From Gemmatimonadales bacterium (GTDB taxonomy: Bacteria > Gemmatimonadota > Gemmatimonadetes > Gemmatimonadales > GWC2-71-9), in assembly GCA_019637315.1 (NCBI GenBank), contig JAHBVU010000016.1:20283-84282 (forward strand): 64,000 nucleotides of DNA, given 5' to 3'. Under the pieces are notes generated by a model that was not told where the DNA came from, made no database searches, and saw nothing but the letters and a program-made list of their open reading frames with translations. A program made the position numbers and the translations under genes. This document shows, piece after piece, positions 54,429-63,867 of this stretch; within the stretch, counting starts at the first letter, position 1, and each line of letters opens with the position of its first letter.

Positions 54429-55436
54429 TCAGTGATGTCGATGATCGGATCGCGACGCAGCGGGTCGCCCGGCGACACCGCCCATCGCCTCGACGCCGCC
54501 CATGTGATCCGCCATCATCCGCCAGTGTTCGATGCTGATCACGTTACTGATCGGATTCTGGAACTCGTCGAGCGCCGCTTCGATGACCCGCGCCTTGTCG
54601 CCAGGCGCCACCTTCGGCGAGGCCAGCACATCCGAGATGATGTCGTGCATCATGTGCAGGTTGTCGAAGATGATCGCCGCCCGCGGGTGGCGACCGCTGA
54701 AATGCGGGGCAACCGCTGACGTCATCGGCATGACGGTCGGCAGCGCAGCGGGCGCTCCATCCACCATGGCCCAGAACCGTGCCACCGTAGAGTCGACCCC
54801 AGCGCGTTTGGCTGCCACATCATGCTCAGCAATCAGCGGTTCGTAGAGACCGACCTGAAGCCAGTGGTAGGCCCAGATCAATCCGTTGAACTTGGGGTAC
54901 CCGACCCGGAACACCTGACTGAAGTACTGCTCGTCCATTAGGGCCATCGCCTTGGGCTGATCCGTAAACGCATAGTCCCGGTCGGCCAGGTAGCGATCGG
55001 TCAGGGCCTCGACCAAACCCACCTGCTGCTCCGTCGAGAGTCGCTCGTCCGCATAGACATCGTAGAGCTGGCGGTGCAGGACGTGGGCGCGTTCAAACAT
55101 CAACTTCGCCCGCCACACGGTACGGCTGTATCGGGGCATGATCGCTTCCTCGGCAACCGAGAACCGGGGCGGGCGCCGCAGCAGATCGTCGACCAGGTAG
55201 CGGAACTCACGATGCTCCAGACGATCAACCGACCCGGTCGGATCAACCAGCAAGCGCTCGTAGAGGATCGCGTGCCCGTAGTCGAAGGCATTGAAGAGCC
55301 GAGCCGCATCGGGATAGACCCGCAGGAACTGCCAGTTGAAGGCGCCGGGATAGTAAAACTCTTCGTTGCGCCCGCCCTGGCCCGCCAGCAGCCCAGGCGC
55401 CAGCGACAGAAGGAGTGCAGTCATCACCATCCTCAT
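54429..55436 (-). CDS. Exported hypothetical protein, His-rich C-terminus
   Basis: A 335-residue protein with a signal peptide (MRMVMTALLLSLAPGLLAG). The body is helical and rich in Tyr, Trp and His: FDYGHAILYERLLVD, EHREFRYLV and DNLHMMHDIISDVLAS. It ends in RSDHRHH. No CxxCH heme motif is present. I do not recognise the family. Its start overlaps the beta-barrel gene stop (ATGA), so they are coupled. Many His residues suggest metal binding, but this is only inference. Confidence 0.72.
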   Translation of the reverse strand: MRMVMTALLLSLAPGLLAGQGGRNEEFYYPGAFNWQFLRVYPDAARLFNAFDYGHAILYERLLVDPTGSVDRLEHREFRYLVDDLLRRPPRFSVAEEAIMPRYSRTVWRAKLMFERAHVLHRQLYDVYADERLSTEQQVGLVEALTDRYLADRDYAFTDQPKAMALMDEQYFSQVFRVGYPKFNGLIWAYHWLQVGLYEPLIAEHDVAAKRAGVDSTVARFWAMVDGAPAALPTVMPMTSAVAPHFSGRHPRAAIIFDNLHMMHDIISDVLASPKVAPGDKARVIEAALDEFQNPISNVISIEHWRMMADHMGGVEAMGGVAGRPAASRSDHRHH

Positions 55437-56227
55437 CGGACACCTCGCGACATCAGGCTCCGAATCGCAAAGGCATGACTCAACGACAGCGAGAGTGAGG
55501 TTCCGGCGTCGAGCGCATCGAGCGCCTGCGCGACCCCGATCGCGCCCACCACCGTTGGCGTCAGCTGGCGACGAAGCCCGGCACCGACGCTCCAGTTGAC
55601 CGGCAGCGCACCCGCATCGCGATTGACCACGACTTCAGCGACGATGAGGGTGCTGGTCCGGAACAGCGTTCGATCCCAGGCCAAACCGGCCCACCACGGT
55701 GTACCGAGATGCGAGGCCTCCGGGACCAGGAGCCCGATCACGCCGTTCAGATGGAGGCGGGACCGGCCGATCGAGCGGGTCGCCAATCCCGTCAGCGTGA
55801 CCGCGGCATCACGGCCGAAGCGACCATCCCGAAGCGGCTGAGCGACTTCGAGGCTGAGCGCAAGCGCCGGCAGCGAGGGGGTTTCCCGCCGGAGGTTCCA
55901 CAGCGCGCCGATCTCCGCAGCGGCCAGTCCGGCCGATCCTCCGGTGCGGTGAAGGTCGACCTCGACACCGACCCCCACCATCAGGTTCCGATAGATCCCA
56001 TACTCGAGGTGTGGCGATACGGTGTGGCTCGCCGCTCCGAGCCCGCGACCAGCGGCATAGGGAAGCGAGAACTCGAAGGCGAAGCGTTCGACGGGATGGG
56101 CGTCGGTCACACGCACCGGGCGCCCGACATCCAGGTTACGATAATCTATCTGCGCGGCAACGGGGGCACCCCCCACTGCCAGCACCAGAATCGCGGCGAG
56201 GTGCCGGATTCGTTGCGGCCTGCTCAT
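55433..56227 (-). CDS. Outer-membrane beta-barrel protein
   Basis: A 264-residue protein with a signal peptide ending APVAAQ. Alternating strands are clear: LEYGIYRNLMVGVGVEVDL, then LPALALSLEVAQPLRDGRFG and VVVNRDAGALPVNWSVGAGL. The pattern fits a 12-strand-type transporter barrel like those labelled MetA-pathway or outer-membrane transporter in related phyla. It ends with SLSLSHAFAIRSLMSRG without the usual terminal Phe. It lies 41 bases after the Cys/His-rich small gene and is coupled to the His-rich gene downstream. Confidence 0.75.
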   Translation of the reverse strand: MSRPQRIRHLAAILVLAVGGAPVAAQIDYRNLDVGRPVRVTDAHPVERFAFEFSLPYAAGRGLGAASHTVSPHLEYGIYRNLMVGVGVEVDLHRTGGSAGLAAAEIGALWNLRRETPSLPALALSLEVAQPLRDGRFGRDAAVTLTGLATRSIGRSRLHLNGVIGLLVPEASHLGTPWWAGLAWDRTLFRTSTLIVAEVVVNRDAGALPVNWSVGAGLRRQLTPTVVGAIGVAQALDALDAGTSLSLSLSHAFAIRSLMSRGVR

Positions 56228-56268
56228 GACAACTCCTCATCAAAGGAACGGCGATACGTCCAGGCGTT

Positions 56269-56625
56269 TCAGCTGATGAGGGCGTTCGGTGGTGGCGTGG
56301 GTGGTTGCAGCGAGAGGAACCGGGGTACCTGACCAGCCAGAGGCTGGGGTTCCTGACCCGGAGGCGGGGCCGGCAAAGGGGCTGGTTCAGTCGAAGCAGG
56401 ATCGACCGTGGAGCTGCACTGCAAGTGCCGTCGGCACTCCACTGGGGGGCAGTGAGGACATTCCTCGGCCCCATCGGTATCTTTGGATGAGGGGCCGTGA
56501 TGATCGTGCTGTGACGTCGCAGCCGATGGCTGGGGCGCGCAGTGAGGCTCCGGTCGGGGGGCAGTCGAATGCACCATCCCCAGCAAGGCCACCACGAAAA
56601 TCAGTCGGCTGACGAGTACCTGCAT
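56269..56625 (-). CDS. Small exported Cys/His-rich protein
   Basis: A 118-residue protein with an N-terminal hydrophobic signal (VSRLIFVVALLGMVHS). The mature part has a His cluster (SQHDHHGPSS, His40-43) and four Cys within 15 residues (CPHCPPVECRRHLQC, Cys56, 59, 64, 70) plus Cys29. A Pro-rich tail follows. The pattern resembles metal-handling secreted proteins found next to copper or other metal transporters, but I see no confirmed family. It heads the minus-strand trio with a barrel protein and a His-rich protein. Confidence 0.65.
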   Translation of the reverse strand: MQVLVSRLIFVVALLGMVHSTAPRPEPHCAPQPSAATSQHDHHGPSSKDTDGAEECPHCPPVECRRHLQCSSTVDPASTEPAPLPAPPPGQEPQPLAGQVPRFLSLQPPTPPPNALIS

Positions 56626-56690
56626 CGTTCTACAAGGTTAACTTCGCCGACCACGGTCACGCAACGTCACCCAGAGCGGAGTCGGGCTCC

Positions 56691-56960
56691 ATGCGCCTCA
56701 GTCGTTCAGTCGTCTTTGCCATCATCGTCGCAATCTTCGTCGGCATTCTGGCGTATACGAGCTTCAAGCCGCAGCAGATCACCTGCGAGGTCTGTGTGGA
56801 CTTCCGAGGCGCCAGCCGCTGCGCCAAGGCCTCCGGTCCGACCAGGGAAGCGGCCTCAGAAACGGCTCAGACCGCTGCCTGCGGACCAATGGCGCGTGGA
56901 ATGGACGACATCATCGCCTGCGGCCGAGTCATTCCTCGGTCCGTCAGCTGCGAGGGTTGA
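56691..56960 (+). CDS. Small membrane protein with six cysteines
   Basis: An 89-residue protein with one N-terminal helix (VVFAIIVAIFVGILAY), then an extracytoplasmic part containing Cys32, 35, 44, 64, 77 and 87 (CEVC first). It probably folds around disulfides or a metal. GGAG precedes the ATG. It is not recognised as a known family. It lies five bases before the start of the YggT gene, so the two share a message. Confidence 0.68.
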   Translation: MRLSRSVVFAIIVAIFVGILAYTSFKPQQITCEVCVDFRGASRCAKASGPTREAASETAQTAACGPMARGMDDIIACGRVIPRSVSCEG

Positions 56961-56964
56961 CTCG

Positions 56965-57558
56965 ATGGCCCTCGCCCCGGTAGCCGGGCTGATCGATCTC
57001 GCCATTCGGGCAATCGCGTTGAGCGCCGTCGGCTTGGCCGCAATCGTCGCCGCGACCCACTGGGCGGTTCGTTCCCGCCGCATTGCGCCGCTCGGTGCGT
57101 GGTCCAAAACGGTCCGAAGCCTCTCCGACCCGGTGCTTCGTCCCCTCGAGCGGCAACTCGCCCGGCGCGGCGGCAACCCGCAGGATGCCTCGCTCTGGCT
57201 GATCGGGATTGCCGTCGTGCTTGGGCTGGCCCTCGTCTGGGTCGCACGAGGCTTGATCCAGCTCGTCTATTCCCTGCTGGCCCTTCGTGATGCCTCACCG
57301 CTGATGCTGGCGCGGGTCGGGGTCGACTGGGCCATTACGCTGATCATTGCCGCGCTGTTCGTACGCTTCATCGGCACCTGGTTCGGGTTGGGGTCGACCC
57401 ACCGGGGGATGCGCCCGTTCTACGCGCTGACCGAGTGGATCCTTGCCCCGATTCGCCGGCGATTGCCGCCGTTCGGCATCATCGATGCGAGTCCGATCGT
57501 TGCCTATCTGCTGCTGCTGCTCTTGCGGGCCCTGCTTTTCCGGGTGCTTGGCGGCTAG
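56965..57558 (+). CDS. YggT-family membrane protein
   Basis: A 197-residue membrane protein with the YggT duplication: two pairs of helices separated by about 100 residues. The first repeat ends RSLSDPVLRPLERQL and the second FYALTEWILAPIRRRLPPFG, the hydrophobic helix followed by a DPVL or WILAPIRR amphipathic turn. The family is linked to cell division or osmotic response in bacteria and to thylakoid proteins in plants; exact role unknown. It is coupled to the DUF167 gene, as YggT and YggU are in many genomes. Confidence 0.88.
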   Translation: MALAPVAGLIDLAIRAIALSAVGLAAIVAATHWAVRSRRIAPLGAWSKTVRSLSDPVLRPLERQLARRGGNPQDASLWLIGIAVVLGLALVWVARGLIQLVYSLLALRDASPLMLARVGVDWAITLIIAALFVRFIGTWFGLGSTHRGMRPFYALTEWILAPIRRRLPPFGIIDASPIVAYLLLLLLRALLFRVLGG

Positions 57559-57848
57559 TGCCGATCCATCCGACGCCCCAGGGGGTCCGGATCGAGCTGC
57601 ACGTTCAGCCGCGCGCGTCGCGAACCGAAATCGCCGGGATGCACGGCGACGCGCTCAAACTGCGCATCGCCTCCCCACCGATCGATGGCGCGGCCAACGA
57701 CGAGATCATCAGGTTTCTGGCCGCTCGCCTTGCGCTGCCGCGCCGAGCCGTGACCATCACCGGTGGTGCTTCGGGACGCCGCAAAGTCGTTGCCGTCGAA
57801 GGCGTCACGGTGGCCGCCGCCCGGCTCGCCCTGGGCCTGGCCGACTAG
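57558..57848 (+). CDS. DUF167/YggU-family protein
   Basis: Starts with GTG overlapping the YggT stop (TAGTG), giving 96 residues. It has the DUF167 signature: VRIELHVQPRASRTEIAG, then LKLRIASPPIDGAANDEIIR, then RRAVTITGGASGRRKVVAVE. The YggT-YggU order is a familiar neighbourhood. The function is unknown; structures show a small alpha/beta fold. Confidence 0.92.
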   Translation: MPIHPTPQGVRIELHVQPRASRTEIAGMHGDALKLRIASPPIDGAANDEIIRFLAARLALPRRAVTITGGASGRRKVVAVEGVTVAAARLALGLAD

Positions 57849-57849
57849 C

Positions 57850-59928
57850 TCACTGGCTGCGTGTGTTGGCCAGCGCAAAGGCCAGCACATCCGCCCTCGC
57901 TTCAACCAGCTTGCTCACCGGCTTCCCTGCACCATGCCCGGCCTTGGTCTCGATCCGGATATAGGCGGGCCGGTCCCAGGTCGTCGCGGCCTGGAGCGCA
58001 GCCGCAAACTTGAACGAATGCCCAGGTACCACGCGGTCGTCATGGTCGGCCGTCGTCACCAGGGTTGCCGGATAGTTGGTGCCCGGCTTCAGGTTGTGCA
58101 GCGGCGAGTAGGCGCGAAGCACATGAAAGTGCGCCGCGTCATCCGCTCTGCCGTACTCGGTTGCCCAGGCCCATCCGATGGTGAAGTGATGGTAACGCAA
58201 CATGTCCATCACACCGACGTCGGGCAGGGCCACCGCAAAGAGTTCAGGGCGCTGGGTCATGACCGCGCCGACGAGCAGCCCGCCGTTCGAAGCCCCTTCG
58301 ACGGCCAGGTGCCCGGCGCCCGTGTAGCCCTCCCGAATCAGGTACTCGGCCACGGCAGTACAGTCGTCGAATACGTTCTGCTTCTTCTCGAACATACCGG
58401 CACGATGCCAGTCCTCCCCGTACTCGCCCCCGCCGCGCAGATTCGCTTGCGCATAGATCCCGCCCTGCTCGAGCCAGGCAATCGTTGCAGGATCGAAGAA
58501 GGGTGTCAGATTCGCGTTGAACCCACCATATCCGTACAGTAGCGTCGGATGGGATCCGTCCCGGACCAGCTCCTTCCGGTGCGTCAGGAATACCGGTACC
58601 TGGGTACCGTCTCGACTGGTGACAAAGACCTGCTCGGTAACGAATACCGATGGGTCGAAAGTGAGCTTGGGCGCCCTGAACGGCGTCAGCGCACCCGCCT
58701 GCAGGTCGTAGCGGAGAATGGACGTCGGCACCAGCGACGAGGTGAAGGCAAAGAACATCTCCTGACGGTCCGGCTCTCCCGAAATCCCGCCAGCCGTACC
58801 AATACCAGGCAGCGGAATCTCGGACACCGGATTGCCATCGAGATCGACGACAGCGAGCCGCGACTTGGCATCGACCAGGTACGACGTCACCAGCCGGCCG
58901 CCCACGAGGGCAACGGCGTCGAGCGGCTGCTCCGCCTCGGAGATGATCTCGCGCCAGGCATCAGGCGCTGGTGCCCTCGTATCGATGGCAATGACTCGAC
59001 CGCGGGCCGCGTCTCGATCGGTTCGGAAATAGAAGATTGGCCCCGCATTACCAATGAAGCCGTAGGCTGCGTCGAAATCATCGAGCAACTTTACCACCGG
59101 GCCGACCGGGTTCGGCGCCAGTGGGTCGCCCAGATCGTGGTAGTAGACCCGGGTGCGCGAATCCGTTCCCAGCCAGACCGTGAGAACGAGGTAGCGTCCG
59201 TCGTGGGTAACCTCCCCGGCAAAGCCCCAATCCGGCTGATCCGGTCGCTCGTAGACGAGCTGATCCTCCCGCTGATCGGTGCCGAGCCGGTGGTAGTACA
59301 CCTTCATGTCGCGATTCTGCGCACTCAACGCGGCATCTGGAACCGGCTCAGGATAGCGGGAGTAGAAGAATCCCTTGCCATCCCGGGTCCAGCTGCCCCG
59401 TGAAAACTTGATCCAGCGCAGGTGATCGCCGCGGTCGATGCCATCATCGACCTGACGAATCCTGAACTCCTGCCAATCGGAGCCACTGGCTGAGGTGCCA
59501 TAGAGCAGCAGCCGGCCATCCGGGCTCGGCTCGACCAGGGAAAGCGCCACCGTGCCGTCGGGAGAGAGGCCGTTCGGATCGAGCAGCTCGCGCCCATCCG
59601 CAGCGAGCGAATCCTGCAGGTACAGTATCGCCTGGTTCTGGAGGCCGGTGTTACGCGTGTAGAAGTACCGGCCACCCCGATGATACGGGATGGAATAGCG
59701 TTCGTAGTCGTACAGCGCCGTCAGCCGCTGCTTGAGCTCCTCGCGCAACGGCAGTGACTCGAGGTACGCAAAAGTCACCTCGTTCTGAGCAGCAATCCAC
59801 GCGGCGGTCTCCGGCGACTCGGTGTTCTCGAGCCAGCGATACGGATCGGCAACCTCGACACCATGCAGGGTATCGACCTGATCGACGGCTCGGGTGGGCG
59901 GGGGACGACGGATCGGACCGGGAGACAT
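57850..59928 (-). CDS. Prolyl oligopeptidase (S9A family)
   Basis: A 692-residue serine peptidase that cleaves short peptides after proline. Residues about 70-400 form a seven-bladed beta-propeller. The alpha/beta-hydrolase domain carries the nucleophile Ser547 in VEGASNGGLL, an Asp in TTADHDDRVVPGH and His665 in KAGHGAGKP. The opening DPYRWLENTESPETAAWI is typical. There is no signal peptide, so it is probably cytoplasmic, though relatives with a signal exist. It converges with DUF167, separated by one base. Confidence 0.94.
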   Translation of the reverse strand: MSPGPIRRPPPTRAVDQVDTLHGVEVADPYRWLENTESPETAAWIAAQNEVTFAYLESLPLREELKQRLTALYDYERYSIPYHRGGRYFYTRNTGLQNQAILYLQDSLAADGRELLDPNGLSPDGTVALSLVEPSPDGRLLLYGTSASGSDWQEFRIRQVDDGIDRGDHLRWIKFSRGSWTRDGKGFFYSRYPEPVPDAALSAQNRDMKVYYHRLGTDQREDQLVYERPDQPDWGFAGEVTHDGRYLVLTVWLGTDSRTRVYYHDLGDPLAPNPVGPVVKLLDDFDAAYGFIGNAGPIFYFRTDRDAARGRVIAIDTRAPAPDAWREIISEAEQPLDAVALVGGRLVTSYLVDAKSRLAVVDLDGNPVSEIPLPGIGTAGGISGEPDRQEMFFAFTSSLVPTSILRYDLQAGALTPFRAPKLTFDPSVFVTEQVFVTSRDGTQVPVFLTHRKELVRDGSHPTLLYGYGGFNANLTPFFDPATIAWLEQGGIYAQANLRGGGEYGEDWHRAGMFEKKQNVFDDCTAVAEYLIREGYTGAGHLAVEGASNGGLLVGAVMTQRPELFAVALPDVGVMDMLRYHHFTIGWAWATEYGRADDAAHFHVLRAYSPLHNLKPGTNYPATLVTTADHDDRVVPGHSFKFAAALQAATTWDRPAYIRIETKAGHGAGKPVSKLVEARADVLAFALANTRSQ

Positions 59929-60044
59929 TTATCATTGCTCATGCTTGGGTGGCGGTAATATACGGGCGTATGACCCGCGAGCCGCGGCAGATTGGCGTCC
60001 GGCATGACGCTTGCTTAGATTACCTGTCAGACAATTGACGACTC

Positions 60045-60090
60045 CCGTGGTGATTTGCGCTGATTGCGGCCACGTTAAACAAACGCTAAA
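60045..60090 (+). ncRNA. SAM-II-class riboswitch aptamer upstream of metH
   Basis: The P1 stem is CGTGG (60046-60050) with CCACG (60070-60074). Between them and after lie core SAM-II consensus elements: the GTGATTTG segment starting in P1, GCGGCCACGTTAAAC, and GCTAAA at 60085-60090. GCG (60057-60059) can pair with CGC (60084-60086) as the H-type pseudoknot. SAM-II senses S-adenosylmethionine, the product of the methionine cycle, and switches off methionine synthesis. The related SAM-V class shares the same core, so the subclass is not certain. It lies 52 bases before the metH start. Confidence 0.82.
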
Positions 60091-60095
60091 ACGCT

Positions 60096-60130
60096 TGCCC
60101 GGGGCGTTTTCAGCCCCGGGCATCCTGTTT
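60096..60130 (+). terminator. Hairpin between SAM-II aptamer and metH (candidate attenuator)
   Basis: TGCCCGGGGC pairs perfectly with GCCCCGGGCA across the loop GTTTTCA and is followed by TCCTGTTT. It starts six bases after the aptamer and ends just before the metH ribosome site (GAGGGG at 60131-60136). Strong stem plus moderate T content suits an attenuator that stops transcription when SAM is bound, but no competing antiterminator is evident. Confidence 0.5.
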
Positions 60131-60141
60131 GAGGGGACTGC

Positions 60142-63100
60142 ATGACCGTCGCTGACCGAATCGAACCGTCGATCGCGCTCCGTGAGCGTCGCGCCGCGCG
60201 CCTTGCCAAACTGGAGCCCCTGCTCCGCCGCCGCGTGGTGATTCTCGACGGCGCCTACGGCACCATGATCCAGCGGCACAAGCTGGATGAAGCAGCCTAT
60301 CGAGGCAGTCGGTTTGCCGACTGGGCTGGCGACTTGCGCGGCAACAACGACCTGCTGTGCCTGACGCAACCGGAGCTCGTGGCCGGGATTCATCGCGCCT
60401 ATCTCGACGCCGGCGCCGATATCGTCGAGACGAACTCGTTCAACGCCAACAGCATTGCAATGGCCGACTACCGGATGCAATCGCTGGTCTACGAGATCAA
60501 CCTGGTATCGGCGCAGCTGGCTCGGCAGGTCGCGGACGAGTTCGAGCGGGACGATTCGCCACGCTATGTCGCCGGCGTGCTCGGCCCCACCACGCGGACA
60601 GCATCACTCTCGCCGGATGTCAACGACCCCGCGGCGCGCGGAGTGACGTTCGACGAACTCGTGGTCGCGTACGACGAGGCAGCCAACGGCCTGATCGACG
60701 GTGGCGCCGACCTGCTCTTGATCGAGACGATCTTCGATACGCTCAATGCCAAGGCAGCGATCTTTGCGATCGAGGCGTGCTTCGACCGTCGCGGCGAGCG
60801 ACTCCCGATCATGATCTCGGGCACCATCACCGACGCCAGCGGCCGCACCCTGTCCGGGCAGACGGCGGAAGCGTTCTGGAACTCCGTCGCGCACGCCAAA
60901 CCCCTGTCCGTCGGATTCAACTGCGCCTTGGGCGCCGACCTGCTGCGGCCCTACGTTCAAGAGCTCTCGCGGATTGCACCGGCGTTCGTCAGCGCGCATC
61001 CGAACGCGGGGCTGCCGAACGAGTTCGGCGGCTACGATGAGTCCCCCGAAACGATGGCGACCACGATTGCCGAGTTCGCCAAGAGCGGGCTGGTCAACAT
61101 CGTGGGAGGATGCTGCGGCACCACACCGGACCACATTCGCGCCATCGCCACCGCGGTGGCCGCGCTGCCACCGCGGACACTGGTGGCGCCCGAGCCGCGT
61201 CTCCGCTTGAGTGGCCTCGAGCCTGTGACGATCGGCCCCGACTCGCTCTTCGTCAACGTCGGCGAGCGCACCAATGTCACGGGCTCCCGCCGCTTTGCCA
61301 AGTTGATCCTCGACGGCCAGTACGAGACTGGGCTCGAGATTGCCCGGAGCCAGGTCGAGAGCGGCGCCCAGCTGATCGACGTCAACATGGACGAAGGCAT
61401 GCTCGACTCGCAGGCTGCGATGCGAACCTTCCTGCGCATGATTGCGTCCGAACCGGCGGTGGCCAAGGTCCCGATCATGATCGACTCCTCAAAGTGGAGC
61501 GTGATCGAGGAGGGGCTCAAGAACGTCCAGGGCAAGGGGATCGTCAACTCGATCTCGCTCAAAGAGGGCGAGGAGGAGTTTCTCCGTCAGGCACGGCTGG
61601 TACGCCGCTACGGCGCCGCGGTGATCGTGATGGCCTTCGACGAAACCGGACAGGCCGACACGGCGGACCGCAAGGTGGCCATTGCGGAGCGTGCCTATCG
61701 GCTGCTGATCGAGCAGGCGGACTTTCCGCCGGAAGACATCATCTTCGACCCCAACATCTTTGCCATTGCCACCGGGATCGAGGAGCACCAAGGCTACGCC
61801 GTCGATTTCATCGAGGCGACCAAGCGGATCAAAGCCACCCTGCCCCATGCGCTGGTGAGCGGTGGCGTCAGCAACGTGTCGTTCTCGTTCCGCGGCAACG
61901 ACCCGATTCGAGAAGCGATCCACACCGTCTTTCTGTACCATGCCATCAAGGCCGGGATGGACATGGGCATCGTCAACGCCGGTGCGCTGCAGGTCTACGA
62001 CGATATTCCTGCCGAGCTGCTGGAGCGGGTCGAAGACGTCGTCCTCAATCGACGCGACGACGCGACCGAGCGCCTGCTCGCGATTGCCGACACGTTCAAA
62101 CACCAGGGTGCTCGAGTCGAGGCTGACGCATCCTGGCGACAGCTCCCGGTCGAGAAGCGACTGGCCCATGCGCTGGTCGAGGGAATCGCGGAGTTCATCG
62201 AAGCCGACACCGAAGAAGCTCGGCTTCGCGCGGCCCGTCCGATCGAGGTGATCGAAGGTCCGCTGATGGACGGCATGAACGTCGTCGGCGATCTCTTCGG
62301 CGCCGGCAAGATGTTCCTCCCCCAGGTCGTTAAGAGCGCGCGCGTCATGAAGAAGGCGGTCGCGTATCTGATCCCTTTCATGGAGGCGGAAAAGGCCAAG
62401 GCCGGCGGTACGCACCAGGCGCGGGGCAAGATTCTTCTCGCCACCGTCAAGGGAGACGTCCACGACATCGGCAAGAATATCGTCGGCGTCGTGCTCGGAT
62501 GCAATGACTACGAGATCATCGACCTCGGGGTCATGATTCCGTGCGAGCAAATCCTGAAGGCGGCGCGGGAGCACGACGTCGATATTATCGGCCTCTCCGG
62601 CTTGATCACCCCCTCTCTCGAGGAGATGGTTCATGTCGCGCGCGAGATGCAGCGGGAGGGGTTTTCCGTTCCGCTTCTCATTGGCGGGGCAACCACCAGT
62701 TCCAAACACACCGCGGTAAAAATCGCGCCCGCTTATGCCCAGTCGGTCGTCCACGTGCTCGATGCCTCGCGGAGCGTGGGGGTGATCGATCGGCTGCGGC
62801 GCGCCGAGCTGCGCGAAGCGTTCGACAAGGAAAACCGGGCCGAGCAGGAAAAGGATCGCCAAGCGTTCTCCCAGCGGCAGCAGAAAGTGTTGGTTCCCTT
62901 CGACGAGGCCATCGCGCGACGGTTCCAGATCCATTGGGAGTCGGCGAATTTACTTACCCCTTCGTTCGTCGGCGTTCGCGTCCTCGAGGACATACCGCTC
63001 GGAACGATTGCCGAGTACATCGACTGGTCCCCATTCTTTCAAACCTGGGAACTTCGCGGCAAATACCCGAAGATTTTCGAGGATCCGACGATTGGCGCGG

Positions 63101-63867
63101 AGGCGAAAAAGCTGTTTTCGGACGCGCGACGCCTGCTCGGCGAGATCGTCGAAAAGCGGCTGCTCCAGGCGCGGGCCGTCCATGGTTTTTTCCCCGCGAA
63201 CGCGGATGGGGAGGACATCGTCCTTTACGCCGACGGCGCGCGGAAGCGCGAGCGTGCCCGGCTGCACATGCTCCGTCAGCAGTGGGAGCGCAAGGGCCAG
63301 GAGGCGTTCCGGTGTCTTGCCGACTACGTCGCGCCGGTCGCGAGTGGGCTCGAGGACCACGTGGGCGCGTTCGCCGTCACCACGGGGATCGGTCTCGAAG
63401 AGATCGTCGCGCGTTACGAGAAGGATCACGACGCCTACAATGCGATCATGGCCAAGGCACTCGCCGATCGGCTCGCGGAAGCGCTCGCCGAGATGCTGCA
63501 TGAACAGGCGCGCAAGGAGTGGGGCGTCGGTGCTTCGGATAACCTTTCCAAGGACGAACTCATCGAAGAAAAGTATCAGGGGATCCGGCCGGCGCCCGGG
63601 TATCCCGCGTGTCCCGATCACACGGAGAAGGCCACTCTGTGGAAGTTGCTCGACGTCGAGTCCAAGACCGGCATCAAGCTCACCGAGAGTTTCGCCATGT
63701 ACCCGGCGGCCTCGGTCAGTGGCTGGTATTTCGCGCATCCAGAGGCTCGTTATTTCTCGGTCGACAGGATTACTCGCGACCAGGTGGAAAGTTACGCCGA
63801 GCGCAAGGGGTTATCGGTCGAGGAGGTCGAGCGCTGGCTTGCCCCCAACCTTGGTTACGATCCGTGA
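60142..63867 (+). CDS. metH: Cobalamin-dependent methionine synthase
   Basis: A 1241-residue modular enzyme that transfers a methyl group from methyl-tetrahydrofolate via B12 to homocysteine. Module order is complete: homocysteine domain with zinc ligands Cys261, Cys324 and Cys325 (GFNCALG, then GGCCGTTPD); pterin domain ([16 protein letters not shown]); B12 domain with cap (about 650-900), where His774 in GDVHDIGKN replaces the base of cobalamin; and a C-terminal AdoMet reactivation domain (TPGYPACP-type segment [12 protein letters not shown]). The aptamer upstream suggests SAM feedback control. It starts after a good GAGGGG site and is preceded by a divergent prolyl oligopeptidase gene. Confidence 0.97.
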   Translation: MTVADRIEPSIALRERRAARLAKLEPLLRRRVVILDGAYGTMIQRHKLDEAAYRGSRFADWAGDLRGNNDLLCLTQPELVAGIHRAYLDAGADIVETNSFNANSIAMADYRMQSLVYEINLVSAQLARQVADEFERDDSPRYVAGVLGPTTRTASLSPDVNDPAARGVTFDELVVAYDEAANGLIDGGADLLLIETIFDTLNAKAAIFAIEACFDRRGERLPIMISGTITDASGRTLSGQTAEAFWNSVAHAKPLSVGFNCALGADLLRPYVQELSRIAPAFVSAHPNAGLPNEFGGYDESPETMATTIAEFAKSGLVNIVGGCCGTTPDHIRAIATAVAALPPRTLVAPEPRLRLSGLEPVTIGPDSLFVNVGERTNVTGSRRFAKLILDGQYETGLEIARSQVESGAQLIDVNMDEGMLDSQAAMRTFLRMIASEPAVAKVPIMIDSSKWSVIEEGLKNVQGKGIVNSISLKEGEEEFLRQARLVRRYGAAVIVMAFDETGQADTADRKVAIAERAYRLLIEQADFPPEDIIFDPNIFAIATGIEEHQGYAVDFIEATKRIKATLPHALVSGGVSNVSFSFRGNDPIREAIHTVFLYHAIKAGMDMGIVNAGALQVYDDIPAELLERVEDVVLNRRDDATERLLAIADTFKHQGARVEADASWRQLPVEKRLAHALVEGIAEFIEADTEEARLRAARPIEVIEGPLMDGMNVVGDLFGAGKMFLPQVVKSARVMKKAVAYLIPFMEAEKAKAGGTHQARGKILLATVKGDVHDIGKNIVGVVLGCNDYEIIDLGVMIPCEQILKAAREHDVDIIGLSGLITPSLEEMVHVAREMQREGFSVPLLIGGATTSSKHTAVKIAPAYAQSVVHVLDASRSVGVIDRLRRAELREAFDKENRAEQEKDRQAFSQRQQKVLVPFDEAIARRFQIHWESANLLTPSFVGVRVLEDIPLGTIAEYIDWSPFFQTWELRGKYPKIFEDPTIGAEAKKLFSDARRLLGEIVEKRLLQARAVHGFFPANADGEDIVLYADGARKRERARLHMLRQQWERKGQEAFRCLADYVAPVASGLEDHVGAFAVTTGIGLEEIVARYEKDHDAYNAIMAKALADRLAEALAEMLHEQARKEWGVGASDNLSKDELIEEKYQGIRPAPGYPACPDHTEKATLWKLLDVESKTGIKLTESFAMYPAASVSGWYFAHPEARYFSVDRITRDQVESYAERKGLSVEEVERWLAPNLGYDP

